Assembly: GCA_014773175.1 (NCBI GenBank) | Contig: VXCM01000440.1 | Coordinates: 1-64,000 of the forward strand | Direction: 5' to 3' | Length of the DNA stretch: 64,000 nucleotides | From: Lucifuga dentata | Lineage: Eukaryota > Chordata > Actinopteri > Ophidiiformes > Bythitidae | In this document: positions 25,172 through 35,300 of the stretch, one piece after another | How positions within the stretch are numbered: the first letter of the stretch is position 1 | Layout of the letters: each line of letters opens with the position of its first letter | Notes under the pieces: model-generated | What the model saw: only the letters and a program-made list of their open reading frames with translations | Database searches by the model: none | Told to the model about the DNA's origin: nothing | Position numbers and translations under genes: made by a program

Positions 25172-28100
25172 GTAAGTACATTTTTTTCTGTATTTTTTTT
25201 ATTTTTTTTTTCCTTAAAAAAACAACATTTGGTTAAATATCACAACATTATAATGAGTTGTTAGAGTGACTAGCTATCAGGCATATGCATAAAAATGTCT
25301 TGTAGTGATAAGATGCCGACAGAGGATAATGGCTGTACTTCAAAAAAGAGCAAAAAGAAACAAAAGAAGGAAGATGCCTGGGGACAAGAGGGACCCAGAG
25401 ACCCTATTGCAATGGTTTGTGTCTTTATGTGTGTGTGCATAGTTGCAGTCTGTGTTTGCTCATATACTTCCTAACTTACTACTACGGATTATTTAGGTAA
25501 ACATCTCTGTCCTGTCCTGTCCATGTCTTAGCTGAATACACTCCCAGAGAAGAAGCAGCAGGAGATCCAAAGAGCTCTCCATCTCTTCTCTTTTGGCCAG
25601 AATTTGCCCAAGACCCTGCAGCAGGCCAAGAAATACACTTACCGCTTCTGGGACACACAGCCTGTCCCCAGACTGGGTAAGAAGCAGTCTGTCTGTCATG
25701 GAAGGAGTATATTGATTCTTTACTTGCTTAATATTTGTTTAAAATTTAGTACTGTTTAATTTCAGTGCAGGAGATGCTTTGTAAAAACTGCAAACTTCAT
25801 CTGCAATAACTGAGTGAATTGAATGATACTGTAATGGCTTTCAGGTTCAATTCAGCTTCAAGTTATGCTTTAATATAAGCTGGTAAGTGAAAGTGGGCCT
25901 TTTAATGGTCTAATTGTCATGATGCTTCACTGGGAATGCAGCTGCCATAGCTTATAAATTTCCTAATCTTAATTTGATCTAATTTCCTGTCAGCATTGCA
26001 GATTATATACAGTGTCATTATATGACAAACTGTCCAGGTTGTACTCTGCCTCTCGCCTAATGGCCGTTGGGATATGCTCCATCTCCCTACAACCCTGCAC
26101 AGGATAAACAGGTGTAGAGAATGGATTGATGGATGAAATTCTATTTACTAAAAACTTTTTTTTTCTTTTGCTTGTGGCCTTAGGTGAGAGTATTACGACT
26201 CATGGTCCGATAACAGAGGATCAAGCCAGTGTCCGTGAAGAGCCTTACTCTCTACCCGAAGGTTTCTCGTGGGACACACTGGACCTGAGCAGCCCTACAG
26301 TGGTAAATTAATTTAAAAAATATATATACAAGTGTTATTCTATATACATGCCAAGGTCATAATATTTTGATAGATATGACTGTTTGAGAGCTGGGTACTT
26401 CATTTGTGTAGTCCAAGCAATAGACAGTACAAAGTACAGGATGTGCACATTGTTTCAAGGCAGGTTGCCTCTGTAAAACAGGACTCTCTCTGAGCAAATT
26501 CAATGCTTTTTCCAACCATTCATCCAGTTGAGAGAGCTCTGCACTCTATTAAATGAGAACTACATGGAAGAAGATGACAACACTATCAGATTTGACTTCT
26601 CTCCTGAGTATCTGCAATGGTAAGCCTCATGAAGAGACAGTTTTCTCTTTTTAACCTTTAATTCTCCTAGTATGAGTTGTTAGACATTGAGGTGCACGTG
26701 CTGTATATCAGCTTCATGCATACAGTTATATACTTTCACGCTTGGAAACAGCTCATTAAAAGAGCAGCATAAATCTATTGGCCTCTGAGTTGTACTGAAT
26801 GAATTAAGCAGTTGAGTGTCGTACAATGACACGATCATTTTCCCTCACAAACTTTCCAGTCTGAACCTGTGGCATATCACTTACAAACCTGCTGCACTAA
26901 CTTCTTGCTGTGATCTTTTTTTTATATAAATGAGCCTCCTGCTGCCATTAAAACACAACAACATTTACTTTGAAACAAACAAGTAACATTCCAGGAAATG
27001 ACTGTTTTTTCTTTGTTTTTTGGGATTTTTTTTTTTTTTACCCCTGAGGTTAAGAAAGCTATTGTATTCATTAAGCCAAGACTTCATCCTCATTTCGTTT
27101 GCTGGAACATTCTTAATTAGAGTTTGTTAAACCATTACATTAATTCACAAAGTTGTTTTTGCAGACAGTGTCATTCTTTTCCACTCAAGGGCTCTGCGAC
27201 CTCCAAACTGGCAGGCCAAATGGCACTGTGGTGTGAGAGTAGACACCAATAAGAAATTGGTTGGCTTCATTGCTGCTGTTCCTGCAGGTGTCCATGTGTA
27301 TGACATGTAAGTGGCTCACTAATATACAGTACAGGCCAGAAGTTTGAGGCCACCCCCAGATTTAGCAGACTGTGTAGCAAGTGAATCCCAAAATGATGTG
27401 GGAGAAGACAGACAGCAGCTATTGAATAGAACGTTAAAACACATGAGCAAGGGAGTTTGGGCGAGGGAGTTAGAACACAACTGGAGTGTCAGTGTACTAA
27501 TACAGACTGGGCATGCCTTCAATAAAAATCATTTCTTAAGCCATAGTGGCTACATAAATGTGCTCTTGAGAAATTCTTCTTGAAAAGTAATTAATTACAT
27601 ATATATATATATATTCATTTCCTGTGCAATAAATTGTAAAACAAACTGTGTATTGATGATTTTTTCTTTTTAATCTGGGGGTGGCCTCAAACTTCTGGCC
27701 TGTCTTATATGGTATAATCATTTCCTTGTTTTGATTTTAGAAATAACTGAATATTGGTGTTCAGTAGTAGATGGAACTCAAGATATTCGGCATATTGCAC
27801 TGAGCTGCTTGACTCACAGTATTCAGAGCAGTATGGGCCTACTGACGAACCTGTTGTGGCAGTATTTCTACCAAATATCACAAAGCAAACTATCAAAATG
27901 TGCCTTCAGGGAGAAGCAGATGGCGCAGGTCAAATTCCTGTGTGTTCACAAGAAGCTGCGTCTCAAGCGGATGAGCCCAGTTCTGATCCGAGAGATCACT
28001 AGACAGGTCAAGCAGCAGGGGATCTACCAGGCTGTTTACACAGCTGGCATAGTGTTGCCCACACCAATATCTTCTTGCAGGTAAAAGCTTACACACCAGG

Positions 28101-30513
28101 AACATGATCACTGAAAAGTGATGCTGCAAATATTATAGTCTATCTCAATTAAGCAATATATAATAACATATGTTTTACTGTATTTGTTGTGGTTAATACT
28201 TTCTCATACCAAATAGGGAAAAAGCAAAAATAGCAGTGTTGCATAATCTGACTGACATAATGTTGTAAAGGTCTTTTCCAGACCATTAGTTTATACTGTC
28301 TAGGTGGTATTTCAGCTAAACAAATGCTCTGACATTAATTTGTCTCCATGCAATGACACAAGTTGATGTTTATTCTATCAGATGCTGGCATCGCCCTCTA
28401 AAACCTCGTAAGCTGATGGAGGTGAACTATCCAGGCCTAAAACAGAGCATGACCCTGCAGAGAGCTCTCAGATTCAACTGCCTGCCTGAGGTTAGTTTCT
28501 GCTGCCACCTAGAGGCATATTAGGTCTACAAGTAGTATACAGGGATTGGCCTCAACAATGCTTAGATTAAAGCAATAACATAATGAGTTTTCCTTCCCCT
28601 ACATGTTCTCTCTCTAACAATAGTAAAATCAGCTCTGCATTGCTATTTATAAATAGAATAAGATTAACCATTGCTCCATTGTTGTGTCCAAATGGGTCTT
28701 ATTGTAAACTAAAATTTCAACTGATGCATTTCAAGCACCAAGTTAACACTTATCCAGTGATGAAGTATGAGTCATAGTCAAGTTCAATCACATTCTTAAG
28801 GCTGATGCTCAAACCTTTGACCATTTATAAGATGGTTTCTTTGATCTCCTGCAACTTACAATCCAGAGAGCTCAGCTGACTTTCCAGAATGTTTGGCAAA
28901 AGAGCTTTTTTTTTTTTTTTACAAGAACTATTGTCTAGAATCTTCATGAACTCCTGAGAACACGCAGACTTAGTGTGTGACTTATTGAAATATTTATTGA
29001 AATTCTTTCTTTTTCTTTCTCCAAGGTGACAAAGACAACAGGTCTGCGTCCTATGACCAAAGGGGACGTTCTGCAGATACACTTGCTACTCCAGGAAAAC
29101 TTCCACAAGTTTCACCTCAGCCCCAACTTGTCTCCGCAGGAAGCAGAACACTGGCTGCTTCCAAGGGAGAATGTGATTGACACCTACGTGGTGGAGGTCT
29201 GACCATCTAGTTTGACAAATAAAATATCTTTTCTTTTAGAGGTTTAGTTCCACGTGACTTTCTATAAAAGAAAATGAAACCTATGACACATTATGCTGCA
29301 CTAGTTTTCTGATACAGTTACTCTCTCCTACTCATGCACAGGGTGAAGACGACAGGCTGACAGATGTAGTGAGTTTCTGTAGCGTCTCATTCAGGGTGCT
29401 AAACCACCCAGTCCACACCGACCTGAGAGCAGCTCGTCTCCTTTACTTTGTTGCTACAGACCCAGCTGCTCTCATGGAAGATACATTGGTTCTGGCTAAA
29501 TCTGTGAGTGTCTCATAATCAAAATCATGTCATTTTATCAAGTCCACAAGGAATTCAATCACTTATTTATGATTAATATGCCAAATGTTGTGACATGGTT
29601 GTTGTATAAACTTTATGATCTCAAAATAAAATCGCTCTCTCTCGTTGACAGAAAGGTTTTGACATCTTCACTGCTCTTGATGTGATGGATAACAAGAGCT
29701 TCCTGGGGAAGCTCAAGTTCAGCATGAGTGACAAGAGCCTTCATTACTACTTGTACAACTGGATGTGCCCTAATATGAGCCCAGAAAAGGTACTCAAGAC
29801 TGTAATATTGTCACCTGTCAAGACACTTCATAGTTATTCCTTGGATCCAAGACTAAATTCCTCCACATCAATTCTCTCTGCTGACAGAGTTGAGCTTTTA
29901 CCAAATTGCAACAGTTTGCAATTGTAGAAAATCACAATTTGATGTTCATTGTTCCTCCTTACATAATTACATGTTTTGTCATTCCAATATTTAAATTTAC
30001 TTTACTAGAAAGTAGAAATAACAAATATGTATATGACTTACTGTCATCACAGCAGTTTTGTCTAACGAAACAAAGTAAATATGTAAACTTACCTTTCATT
30101 TTAATTAGTTTGAAATTGGTTTTAGATAAACTATGTGCAGACTCAGTTATGACATTAATAGACAAAACAAAAAAGTGCTACATAAAATAATTTTAGTTAA
30201 TGATGGTGCGTGCTTCAAATCTGAGCTCCTTGTTTTACCCAAAAAAAAAAAAACCCTGATGGTGGAAAATATTTCATTACAAGTGAAAAATTAATGTGAC
30301 ATTTGCAGCAGTGACCTTAAACACTGCGGATATAATGCAGCATAACTATAAGAGCAGTAGTGCCAGAGTGTACATACAATTCTGAGTCAGAATCACACAC
30401 ACTGTTCATTCATTATGGATATTTTATTGTGTTTGATAGCTGTCAGTCATCAGTAATTCATTGTAACAGGTTGTATATTTGTTTTACAGGTGGGCTTAGT
30501 GTTACCCAACTAA
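25152..30513 (+). CDS. nmt: N-myristoyltransferase (NMT1/NMT2 family), divergent; 12 exons
   Basis: Joining 25152-25171, 25306-25414, 25532-25676, 26184-26302, 26528-26619, 27190-27306, 27910-28080, 28382-28490, 29026-29196, 29342-29503, 29652-29789 and 30490-30513 gives one open frame of 458 codons plus stop. All introns are GT-AG with matching phases. The product is a cytosolic enzyme of the GNAT-like NMT fold that moves myristate from myristoyl-CoA to N-terminal glycines. Supporting blocks are a Lys-rich N-terminus (residues 20-28), FWDTQPVP (82-89), a LLNENY-type helix in exon 5, a WALRPP-type segment at 162-167, FLCVHKKLR (210-218), YTAG (244-247) and YYLYNW (437-442). Human NMT1 and NMT2 are about 496-498 residues; the difference is mostly a shorter N-terminus. 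Oddities: the Asn in the first signature is Lys209, KFGxGDG is KFSMSDK (427-433), and the C-terminus is GLVLPN rather than GLVLQ. Whether the ortholog is nmt1 or nmt2 is not decided, so the symbol is generic. Confidence 0.93.
25306..25414 (+). CDS. nmt: nmt exon 2
   Basis: Acceptor ttgtag, donor gtttgt. Encodes residues 7-43, including the Lys-rich block at 20-28. The same kind of block occurs in the N-terminus of vertebrate NMTs, where it is associated with ribosome targeting. Confidence 0.88.
25532..25676 (+). CDS. nmt: nmt exon 3
   Basis: Acceptor cttag, donor gtaaga. Encodes residues 44-91, with the family block LFSFGQ and FWDTQPVP at 82-89. Confidence 0.95.
26032..26140 (+). repeat. Retroposon 3' tail in nmt intron 3
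   Basis: 'ctgcctctcgcctaatgg', 'gttgggatatgctcca', 'accctgcacaggataaa' and a final 'atggattgatggatg' correspond to a well-known teleost LINE/SINE 3' end (GGGATAGGCTCCA..CCCTG..GGATAAGCGG..ATGGATGG). The family name is not resolved. It lies in the intron, upstream of the exon 4 acceptor at 26182. Confidence 0.6.
26184..26302 (+). CDS. nmt: nmt exon 4
   Basis: Acceptor cttag after a T-rich tract, donor gtaaat. Encodes residues 92-131, with the family block [15 protein letters not shown]. Confidence 0.95.
26528..26619 (+). CDS. nmt: nmt exon 5
   Basis: Acceptor tccag, donor gtaagc. Encodes residues 132-161, with [12 protein letters not shown] and FDFSPEYL, both close to the vertebrate family. 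Confidence 0.96.
27190..27306 (+). CDS. nmt: nmt exon 6
   Basis: Acceptor tcaag, donor gtaagt. Encodes residues 162-200, with WALRPPNW and [16 protein letters not shown]. This matches the NMT substrate-binding core. Confidence 0.96.
27327..27705. mobile_element. Tc1-like MITE with perfect 32-bp inverted repeats
   Basis: 27331-27362 is the exact reverse complement of 27672-27703. The flanks are TA dinucleotides (27325-27326 and 27706-27707), as expected for Tc1/mariner insertion. The end sequence 'cagtacaggccagaagtttg' is typical of fish Tc1-like elements. At about 379 bp it has no transposase frame. It sits wholly inside nmt intron 6 and leaves the splice sites untouched. A decayed relative is at 5636-5996. 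Confidence 0.88.
27910..28080 (+). CDS. nmt: nmt exon 7 (first family signature, altered)
   Basis: Acceptor ttcag, donor gtaaaa. Encodes residues 201-257. It holds the first NMT signature, normally E-[IV]-N-F-L-C-x-H-K, here QVKFLCVHK (207-215), so Glu is Gln and Asn is Lys209. The catalytic-site Thr of YTAG (Thr245) is kept. The constant offset of 37 to human NMT1 numbering places Lys209 at Asn246 and Thr245 at Thr282. Confidence 0.95.
28382..28490 (+). CDS. nmt: nmt exon 8
   Basis: Acceptor atcag, donor gttagt. Encodes residues 258-294, with [14 protein letters not shown] and an [14 protein letters not shown] segment. Human NMT1 has YWHRSLNPRKLIEV at this point. Confidence 0.95.
29026..29196 (+). 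CDS. nmt: nmt exon 9
   Basis: Acceptor ccaag after a T/C-rich tract, donor gtctga (weak). Encodes residues 295-351, with [30 protein letters not shown] and NVIDTYVVE, all family blocks. Confidence 0.93.
29342..29503 (+). CDS. nmt: nmt exon 10
   Basis: Acceptor cacag, donor gtgagt. Encodes residues 352-405. This is the most divergent exon: [10 protein letters not shown] stands where vertebrate NMTs have DFLSFYTLPS, and LLYFVAT where they have YSFYNVH. Confidence 0.92.
29652..29789 (+). CDS. nmt: nmt exon 11 (second family signature, altered)
   Basis: Acceptor gacag, donor gtactc. Encodes residues 406-451. [17 protein letters not shown] and YYLYNW are conserved, but the intervening signature K-F-G-x-G-D-G is KFSMSDK (29715-29735). 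Confidence 0.95.
30490..30513 (+). CDS. nmt: nmt exon 12 (C-terminus and stop)
   Basis: Acceptor tacag, then VGLVLPN and TAA. The exon 11/12 split directly before VGLVL fits the vertebrate protein end VGLVLQ. The product is one residue longer than the usual end. Confidence 0.88.
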   Translation: MGLVLPN

Positions 30514-30985
30514 GCATTCTGCCGAGAGGTGAAGACAAGGATGAAAGATGAAAAGAGCTCAGTGACTGGCATGGCAGCTTATGTCAAACTGCTTCAGCAG
30601 CATGCATCTGGGTTTCAATATGAAGTGACAGTCTGTAAAACATACACTCATAGATGAAAGAATAGAGGCAGCATTCCATTTGTAAATGCATTTCTCATTT
30701 GGATGTCAGTTATACACTGAGTTCAGCATTTCTGGAAGAGTACAAGATTGTTTCTGACACAATGAAGAGTCAAGTAAACATATTCAACCTGTGCAGAGAA
30801 TGCACTTAATAATAGTTTGAGTGTATGAGTGTGTGTGTGTGCATATGTGCGTGCGTGTTGTCTCTGGGTATTTCAGGAGGTAATTCACGTAACCTCCAGT
30901 GACATGACACTTAATATCAGTGCAAGCAATACATGAATTTGATTCGAGGACAAGATGATTAATCATTCCCTTTCACACACACACA

Positions 30986-31042
<57 letters not shown>

Positions 31043-31514
31043 GGTTTGCTAGAGGAAAATGCAATTTCATTTTTCATACAGCAGATGCATTTATGCAATC
31101 CTATTAAATCTCTGATAGACATAATATATGTCTGTGTTTAAATGCAAAAATCAGACACCTTGTTTTTATGATTTAACTCCTGAAAGACAAACATGGAATT
31201 AGGAAGGAATAAATGCTATATGGGAATTTATGCTCATCGCTGAGTCTTACAAAATTCTTTCCTACTTCTTCATGTTGTAAAGGTACATTTGTTGACTCAT
31301 GTTATCACTAAATTGGAAACCCATAAAACCACATTGTACTTGATGTGAGCAGCAGGAGGCGCTGCAACCTTGACTTTGATTATGATCCTTATTGTGAAAT
31401 GCTGCAGAGGCAGACAACAAATGTAGCATGTACTGTACATAACTTGCTTTGCACCTTACAGTTGTGCAAGAAGTGTTTGTAACACCAAAAGCTACTAAAA
31501 TAAGTATTGGTTAG

Positions 31515-31554
<40 letters not shown>

Positions 31555-32040
31555 TAAGAGTCAGACGGGAAGACGATGCAGCATAAACTAACCCATGCTG
31601 TCAAACCTGGCTTAATGATACAATACAATTGCTGTCTGAAATATACCAATCACCAATTGCCTATACTTACCAACCAGCGAATTAAGCATTTTCTTTCATT
31701 TTTATAAACAATTTAACATTAACCAAATAACTATCTGTCTTTAACGTGTTGATTCCAGCGAAGAACACTTTTTCTGCAGTGTACTTTTTGACGTGTTATA
31801 GTATCAAAAGTACAGGTGTATCTATTAATTAAAATTAATGATAGCTCCGCTCCATTAAAGTGTACTAATGACCAACAGTACCAATGCCCTGAAACCAGCC
31901 ATTGTTAATGTTATTCGTCACACCTGTGTTTTTCATTTTATCCATAAAGTCTCTGAGTGAGGAGTTTAAATTTACCAGAAACACGTGAAGGTAGCATTAT
32001 ACTTCTCGTTTCAGTTTGGACCAATCAGCATCAAGAAAGC
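30514..32040. other. nmt 3' UTR and nmt-svil intergenic region
   Basis: The nmt 3' UTR starts at 30514, and its end is not visible with certainty; an AATAAA lies at 31208-31213. The rest holds (CA)n at 30974-30987, (CT)n at 30989-31039 and (GT)n at 31516-31553. No further gene is recognised. Confidence 0.5.
31208..31213 (+). terminator. Candidate nmt polyadenylation signal
   Basis: AATAAA hexamer about 0.7 kb after the nmt stop codon. Supported by position and sequence only. Confidence 0.3.
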
Positions 32041-32391
32041 ATTTTAAGTTTGAAGAGATTCACTGACTGCCGACAGTGTGTGTGTGAACTCTGGCCGCTC
32101 AGGAGGAACTGTGTCTCCGTTCAGATTCCCACGACCGCGGTGGACAATGAGTTTTGAGAACCACAGTTTCCAAAGAAGACAAGTGTCTGTTTAGTCACAT
32201 TTTTTTTTTTTCTTTTATTCGCGACGAAGACTCGTTCTCGCCGCTCTCTTTTCCTCGCAGCTTCGTGCTTAGCTTAGCATTGTCAGTGTGGTTAAGTTAA
32301 TTAAGCTAGTTTTGTTTGAACTGGCGCCTAACGGGAGTCCACGAACACTAAACTGGTGGATGTTGTGCTTGCAAACGAATAAGGATTACAG
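32040..32391 (+). promoter_or_regulatory. svil: CpG-rich promoter / non-coding first exon of svil
   Basis: By my count about 18 CpGs fall in this 350-bp stretch, while the flanking kilobases have very few. It ends in a good donor (ACAG|gtatgt at 32392). The next + strand exon able to accept it and carrying the svil start is at 44288. I therefore read it as the housekeeping-type promoter and 5' UTR exon of svil. The start site is not defined. Upstream ATGs occur at 32147 (15 codons to a stop) and 32360 (open to the donor). Confidence 0.5.
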
Positions 32392-35300
32392 GTATGTTGA
32401 TATGGAGTGACTTTTTTACGTGTAAAGTCACGTTATATGTTGGTAATAGTGTGTTGTGTAACAAACCAGGCTGTCATTCCCACTATACAGAAGCAGGTTT
32501 CTTGTTCACAAATGAAGGTAAATGACAGGTGTTTAAGGAAATGCTATTCGGTAACAACAGCGTGTTGTGCTGCACATGATAATATGCAAGAACACTGTGC
32601 ATCATTTGCATAGTTTTATGTAGTTTTATTTGCATGGTTTTATGTAGAAATATTGTTGCAGCCAAACTCCAGCTGTCATTGCATTAGTCAGTTTAGTTTC
32701 CTTCCTTATTCATTAACTTAATCTTAAGGTAACAGTATAATAAACGCTGAAGCAAATCATACTTTCTGTTCAGTACTGTTATGATCACCGTTTAAACCAA
32801 GTCTCATGCGGTTTACATGTTGGATCAGGAAGCACTAAACGTACTTGCTCTTTATTTGATGAAGGAGGCACTTTTGTGCTTAAAAAGACCACTAAAAAGT
32901 GTCACGTTCAATACTCCATATGGCTTAGACTTAGGTTGCACCCTGTGTGTCTGATGATATGACGTTATGTTCAAGGAAGCTGGTGGTCCAACACTCAATG
33001 AATACCTTTCAAGTATTCTGTTTGAATGGAGGGGGCCATACCACAGTGAATGAGCTCCAAGTCAGTCCAGCCAGCTTTATTCTTTATCCTTTAACCCGCT
33101 GTCTTTGGACTTGGCTCACTGCCCAGAAATGTAGTGGTCAACACAGACTGAGAGAGGAGTTCACTCCCCTCTTTCTCCCAAGTGAGACCAAGCACTGAGT
33201 AGTCCATTTGCAAACACCTGTGAAAACAAAGGGATAAGAAAGTGAGAATGCTAATATCCTAAAACAACACACGCTGAAATGGTTTCAGGACCTGTTGTGT
33301 CACCGTACACAACTGTTTACTGTCTCTGGTGGAGTGAAATTTGTTAGTAATTTGACAACAACAGACTAGATAATGCAAGTTTGCACAAGATGTATAGTTT
33401 GGATTCAGACTCATGTTTGTGTTGAAACAGTATGACAGCCCTGTGCAAATACTTGCAAACTCCTTGGGCAATGTGTACATGGAGATAGATGAGACTTGTT
33501 TGATCTTGTGTGACTGTGACCTGTGTTCTGTAATTCTTTGGTGTAGCCTGTGTTTTTCCAAGGACTGACTCATGTCACTTGCCTTGAGGCTGTTCATATC
33601 AATGTTTACATCCAAAATGCTATATATTTTGAGGGAAAAGTATAAATTCAGGTTCATCACTGCATCTTAAACACACAGGATACACCTTCTATAAGCGTAT
33701 AATAACTGTGTCCATCAGTAACTTTAGTTACCTACTTTCCTATATAAATTGCTACAGTTTGTGTTATCAATCATTTAAGAGTAGTTCATTTTTTCAAATG
33801 CTGGATAGCATCAAACTGCAGCTTCCTTTCTGAGGGCTATGTTTTTTAATGCTTGTCAGATGATAATTTTCTCATAATAAAACATCTTTGGCAGTGGTTG
33901 TGTCACAATGGGCTTTCCATCGTCTTCTGCATGCTGGTATTGAGCAACATATGAAAAGGATACAGATGGATGCCTTGATAAGACACAGTTGGCGTCTGTG
34001 TGTCTTCGACACCGAACAGGTTGGCGCAAACAAAATATGTTTGTAAAACAACGTGCTGCTTTATCATATAGCGTGTGTTGCTGTTGTATGAAAAATAAAA
34101 AGCCAGTAGAACAGAACATGTCCGAACAGGGAGTGGCTGCTGTGGGTTTTTTTNGGTTTTTTTTTTTTTTTTTCTCTCTCTTCCCACCCACATAATTCAG
34201 CTGCTCTTTACCCATCTTTTCTTTGGACCATGTAAAGACTGTCAAACAAAGAGACAGATGTCCCACTGTCGTTGAGCAGAAGTGAGTGTTATGAGGTCAT
34301 GGTAAGTGTTATCATTCACCTGAACTTCTCACGTCAGTCCAGAGGTGGTGTTGGGTTGCCTCTGCAGGGATCTTGTTACTCAGCAGTGCTGAGAGGGCTC
34401 TGCAGGGCCGGGGAGCATGTTGCATGGGGGTTTCTGCTGGAGAGACTTGTATAACCAATGGATTCTGCACAGGAATGTCAACATTTTGATGATTTTGATG
34501 ATTTTTATTTTCCTCTAAATCAGCTTACCAGTTAATCTTAATCTGTTGATCAAATTTCAATTCCTGGATCACCAAAATTACAAACAAACAATAAAGTGCA
34601 GGGGTCAGAAGAACGTTAAGACAATTTTGGTGATAAAGAACTAGCTACAGTGAAAAAAAATTATGAAGTGTTTAAAATATAGTTTAGTGTTGACTTGACT
34701 GTCCAAAATTGTGGCGCCAGAGCACCGCCTCATTTGACTGGTGTGAGTTTTAACTAGACTGTTTTGTGGCTTTCATGATTTTCCCTCAGTACCAGAGTTA
34801 AGCAAATCTCTTCAGTGTATTCAGACTCTTACTTAACTTGTCCTTCTGACATTTTGTCAGCATGCTGTCAGAAAGGTGAGGTTTTGTGGAATAGTAATTG
34901 AAGGGATTAAAAAACCTCCCACCTGTTAAATTGGGACTGTAATATGTTTATATGAGCAATTAAGGTGTTTAACAAACCGCCAAGAGGGAAAGGCCTAAAA
35001 GTAACTGCTATTTAGCCAGATAAACCCTTGTGCATTTCAAAATTATCGAAAAATTACTAAAGAATTGCTTTTGATTTTGTGTTTAATGTGATGAAAGAGA
35101 GAGGCTTGTCATGTTTATAGTTGTTACTCAATTTGTCATATTTAGATTTAAGAATAAGTAAAAAGTGTAGCCATTTTGCATTCATTCAAGTTCAAACCTG
35201 TTAAGATGTAATGCTGCAGAGGTTTATTACAAGAGGCTAGATTTTTTTTTTTTTAATATCCAGCATGAAATAAGTAATTTATTTCAGCTTTTTTTTCCTT

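Noticed and set aside
33259..33660. 133-codon ORF on the minus strand
   Set aside because: No family resemblance and no splice or promoter context; consistent with chance.
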